Assembly: GCF_036127095.1 (NCBI RefSeq) | Contig: NZ_CP108006.1 | Coordinates: forward strand, 4,579,501-4,643,500 | Direction: 5' to 3' | DNA: 64,000 nucleotides | DNA from: Streptomyces sp. NBC_00335 | GTDB lineage: Bacteria > Actinomycetota > Actinomycetes > Streptomycetales > Streptomycetaceae | Shown: positions 61,909-64,000 of the stretch, piece after piece | How positions within the stretch are numbered: the stretch's first letter is position 1 | Layout: the number at the start of each line of letters is the position of its first letter | Translations under genes and position numbers: made by a program | Notes under the pieces: generated by a model | The model's database searches: none | What the model was told of the DNA's origin: nothing | What the model saw: only the letters and a program-made list of their open reading frames with translations

Positions 61909-63216
61909 ATGGCTGCACAGTCTGTCGCAACCTCTGCCGAAACCGTTGAAAACGCTTCTGGCACCTCTGTCGATCTCGGTCCCGCCACCGGCCTTTCCTG
62001 TCGTGAGTGCGGTACCGGCTTCGAGCTCGGCCCGATCTTCGCCTGCGCCGAGTGCTTCGGCCCGCTCGAAGTCGCCTACGACCTGCCGCTGGGCGACCCG
62101 GAAGCCCTGCGCGCCGCCATCGAGGCCGGCCCGAACAACATCTGGCGCTACGCGCCGCTGCTGCCCGTCCCGGCGGACGTGGCCTCCAAGCCGAGCCTGA
62201 ACCCCGGCTTCACCAAGCTCGTGGACGCGGCCAACCTGGCCAAGGAGCTCGGCGTCACCGGCAAGCTGTACGTCAAGGACGACTCCGGCAACCCGACGCA
62301 CTCCTTCAAGGACCGCGTCGTGGCCATCGCCGTCGAGGCCGCCCGCGCCTTCGGCTTCACCACCCTCTCCTGCTCCTCCACCGGCAACCTGGCCGGCGCC
62401 GTCGGCGCCGCGGCCGCCCGCGCCGGCTTCCGCTCCTGCGTGTTCATCCCGCACGACCTGGAGCAGGGCAAGGTCGTCATGGCCGGTGTCTACGGTGGCG
62501 ACCTCGTCGGCATCGAGGGCAACTACGACGACGTCAACCGCTTCTGCTCCGAGCTCATCGGCGACCCGCTGGGCGAGGGCTGGGGCTTCGTCAACGTCAA
62601 CCTGCGCCCGTACTACGGCGAGGGCTCCAAGACCCTGGCGTACGAGATCTGCGAGCAGCTCGGCTGGCAGCTGCCCGACCAGATCGTCATCCCGATCGCG
62701 TCCGGCTCGCAGCTCACGAAGATCGACAAGGGTCTCCAGGAGCTGATCAAGCTCGGCCTCGTCGAGGACAAGCCGTACAAGATCTTCGGCGCCCAGGCCG
62801 AGGGCTGCTCGCCCGTCTCGACCGCCTTCAAGGCCGGTCACGAGGTGGTCCGCCCGCAGAAGCCGAACACCATCGCCAAGTCGCTGGCCATCGGCAACCC
62901 GGCGGACGGCCCGTACGTCCTGGACATCGCGCGCCGCACCGGCGGCTTCGTCGAGGACGTCAACGACGAGCAGGTCGTCGAGGCCATCAAGCTCCTCGCC
63001 CAGACCGAGGGCATCTTCGCCGAGACCGCGGGCGGCGTGACCGTCGGCGTGACGAAGAAGCTCGTCGAGAACGGGCAGCTCGACCCCACGCTGACCACCG
63101 TGATCCTGAACACCGGTGACGGCCTCAAGACCCTGGAGGCGGTGGCCGAAGGTGGTGGCCAGACCGCCACCATCCGCCCCAGCCTGGACGCGTTCCGCGC
63201 CGCCAACCTGGCCTGA
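61909..63216 (+). CDS. thrC: Threonine synthase
   Basis: ThrC makes threonine from O-phosphohomoserine with PLP. The 435-residue protein has the PLP lysine in NPTHSFKDRVVAIA (about residue 132), a CRECGTGFELGPIFACAEC zinc-ribbon-like start seen in this branch, the phosphate-binding STGNLAGAVGAAAARAG and the C-terminal VILNTGDGLKT. The ATG at 61909 gives the normal N-terminus; an in-frame ATG at 61861 directly after the riboswitch would add 16 unlikely residues. Confidence 0.93.
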   Translation: MAAQSVATSAETVENASGTSVDLGPATGLSCRECGTGFELGPIFACAECFGPLEVAYDLPLGDPEALRAAIEAGPNNIWRYAPLLPVPADVASKPSLNPGFTKLVDAANLAKELGVTGKLYVKDDSGNPTHSFKDRVVAIAVEAARAFGFTTLSCSSTGNLAGAVGAAAARAGFRSCVFIPHDLEQGKVVMAGVYGGDLVGIEGNYDDVNRFCSELIGDPLGEGWGFVNVNLRPYYGEGSKTLAYEICEQLGWQLPDQIVIPIASGSQLTKIDKGLQELIKLGLVEDKPYKIFGAQAEGCSPVSTAFKAGHEVVRPQKPNTIAKSLAIGNPADGPYVLDIARRTGGFVEDVNDEQVVEAIKLLAQTEGIFAETAGGVTVGVTKKLVENGQLDPTLTTVILNTGDGLKTLEAVAEGGGQTATIRPSLDAFRAANLA

Positions 63217-63251
63217 TCTTCTTACCTGTACACCGGAAGGGCAGTAGCACC

Positions 63252-63530
63252 ATGAGCGTCAACGTCCGCATCCCCACCATCCTGCGCACCTACACCGGCG
63301 GCCAGGCCGAGGTCCCCGCCGAGGGCGCGACCCTCGAAGAGGTCATCCAGTCCCTGGAGGCGAGCCACCCCGGCATCGCCGCGCGCGTCCTGGACGACCA
63401 GGGCAAGCTGCGCCGCTTCGTGAACGTCTACGTCAACGACGACGACGTGCGCTTCGAGGGCGGGCTGCAGACGTCCACTCCGGACGGCGCCGGCATCTCG
63501 ATCATCCCCGCCGTCGCGGGCGGCTGCTGA
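63252..63530 (+). CDS. MoaD/ThiS-family sulfur-carrier protein (CysO-like), ending GGC
   Basis: A 92-residue ubiquitin-like sulfur carrier. VRIPTILRTYTGGQAEVPAE, RRFVNVYVNDDDVRFEGGLQT and SIIPAVAGG match mycobacterial CysO closely. Carriers of this group are normally activated on a C-terminal Gly-Gly; here one Cys follows (AVAGGC), so a peptidase such as a Mec-type JAMM enzyme may have to remove it. It lies 35 nt after thrC, likely in the same transcript and so under the SAM riboswitch. Confidence 0.85.
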   Translation: MSVNVRIPTILRTYTGGQAEVPAEGATLEEVIQSLEASHPGIAARVLDDQGKLRRFVNVYVNDDDVRFEGGLQTSTPDGAGISIIPAVAGGC

Positions 63531-63565
63531 GCCTTCGCGTGACCCCGTAGGACCTCGCGGAAACT

Positions 63566-63603
63566 GAATTGCCCCCTCCGTTACCAAACGGAGGGGGCAA
63601 TTC
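63566..63603 (+). terminator. Terminator after the sulfur-carrier gene
   Basis: GAATTGCCCCCTCCGTT and its exact complement form a 17-bp stem around ACCA, followed by TGCTTG. Confidence 0.9.
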
Positions 63604-63935
63604 TGCTTGATTGGGCGCGGTAGAGTTGGGGAAGTCCCCTCCGCTGTTCTTGCCCGCCGCATATGAGCGGGCCGCGAGAGGGTTGACATTGAGTCAACAT
63701 GCAAGTGCGCTATGGGCCCTTGGCGCGGTTTGTCCGGCCCGAGTTGCCCTGGAATATTCTGGGTTTTCACCCTATTTCAAACTTTCGCTGTGTCCAGAAT
63801 TCTCGTTGGAATGACCTGTTGCAGACAGCAGCGGTGCGGATACATTCAGCCCCGGTCGAGGCGTTCCGGCGCAAGTTCTGACCCGGGACCGCGAAGTGCG
63901 GTCCTGCGCAAGGGCCAGTAATAGGGGAGTTAGGC
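63604..63935 (+). promoter_or_regulatory. Long AT-richer leader of the cold-shock gene
   Basis: About 330 bases without a credible gene. TTGACA at about 63683 could be a -35 element, and the GTTGAC-N5-GTCAAC inverted repeat surrounds it. An AT-rich stretch (about 63745-63815) contains CTGGAATATTCTGG, TTTTCACCC and CCAGAATTCTCG, able to pair with one another. Bacterial csp genes often have structured, temperature-responsive leaders, and this may be one. TAGGGGAG is the ribosome site. Confidence 0.55.
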
Positions 63936-64000
63936 ATGGCTCAGGGCACCGTCAAGTGGTTCAACGCGGAGAAGGGCTACGGCTTCATCGCGGTCGACGG
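63936..64000 (+). CDS. Cold-shock domain protein, 5' end only
   Basis: The frame opens at ATG 63936 after AGGGGAG and runs to the window edge: MAQGTVKWFNAEKGYGFIAV. The KGYGFI RNP1 motif and KWFN start are those of CspA-family proteins, which bind single-stranded nucleic acid and melt RNA structure. The remaining two thirds of the usual 67 residues lie outside the window. Confidence 0.93.
   Translation, partial: MAQGTVKWFNAEKGYGFIAVD

Noticed and set aside
63611..63921. Several short open frames before the cold-shock gene
   Set aside because: Cys/Arg/Ser-rich translations, unusual codons and overlap with an AT-rich structured leader.

Overview
The window is high-GC actinobacterial chromosome, almost certainly Streptomyces. 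The evidence is strong G/C preference at third codon positions, GTG and TTG starts, mycothiol biosynthesis (mshA), PhoU/PhoR/PhoP, CarD, MsiK, CdgB, RsiG, a LAxTG-anchored surface protein and many short palindromic terminators. Gene order is that of a conserved core chromosome, with one clear foreign remnant and a partial transposon-type gene at the left edge.

Layout. 1-1.0 kb: partial TnpB-like gene on the minus strand. 1.2-5.9 kb: rsiG (c-di-GMP-binding anti-sigma factor for WhiG), an Eis-like acetyltransferase, a PrmC-like methyltransferase, then an XRE regulator / HbhA-like / DUF2516 group headed by a perfect 24-bp palindrome. 5.9-13.9 kb: a receiver-PP2C phosphatase, an NlpC/P60 hydrolase, a methyltransferase, mshA, a YbjN protein, an MFS transporter and gpmA. 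13.86-16.05 kb: a 2.2-kb decayed integrative element in the 3' end of gpmA, bounded by 20-bp direct repeats, with a fused integrase/kinase remnant, a lipoprotein gene, arm-type repeats and hairpins; the likely original gpmA terminator now lies beyond it. 16.1-21.7 kb: a tiny Cys-rich protein gene and the phosphate regulon control genes phoU and phoR-phoP with a PHO-box-like region, then carD. 21.9-30.4 kb: ispD-ispF, cysS, rlmB, a DoxX protein, a nucleotidyltransferase and msiK. 30.5-41 kb: a tRNA-Thr, accessory enzymes and a soluble histidine kinase/response regulator pair. 41-44 kb: senR-senS divergent from hbpS, a haem/redox sensing module. 44-51 kb: peptidase, TerD, ArfB, flavin reductase, cdgB and a CBM protein. 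51-55.7 kb: GlcNAc catabolism (sugar kinase, nagA, nagK) divergent from a sugar-binding lipoprotein, with DasR-type sites. 55.7-61.6 kb: otsB and otsA (trehalose), a surface protein and gpgS. 61.7-64 kb: a SAM riboswitch, thrC, a sulfur-carrier protein and a truncated cold-shock gene.

Two themes link distant genes. C-di-GMP is made by CdgB (48-50 kb, with a BldD-like site upstream) and read by RsiG (1.2 kb). GlcNAc and sugar control joins nagKA and the binding protein (54 kb) to the shared ABC ATPase MsiK (29-30 kb) through dre-like sequences. A family of GC-rich intergenic repeats occurs three times (37.9, 43.0 and 57.0 kb). All assignments are by reading the sequence; no database search was run.
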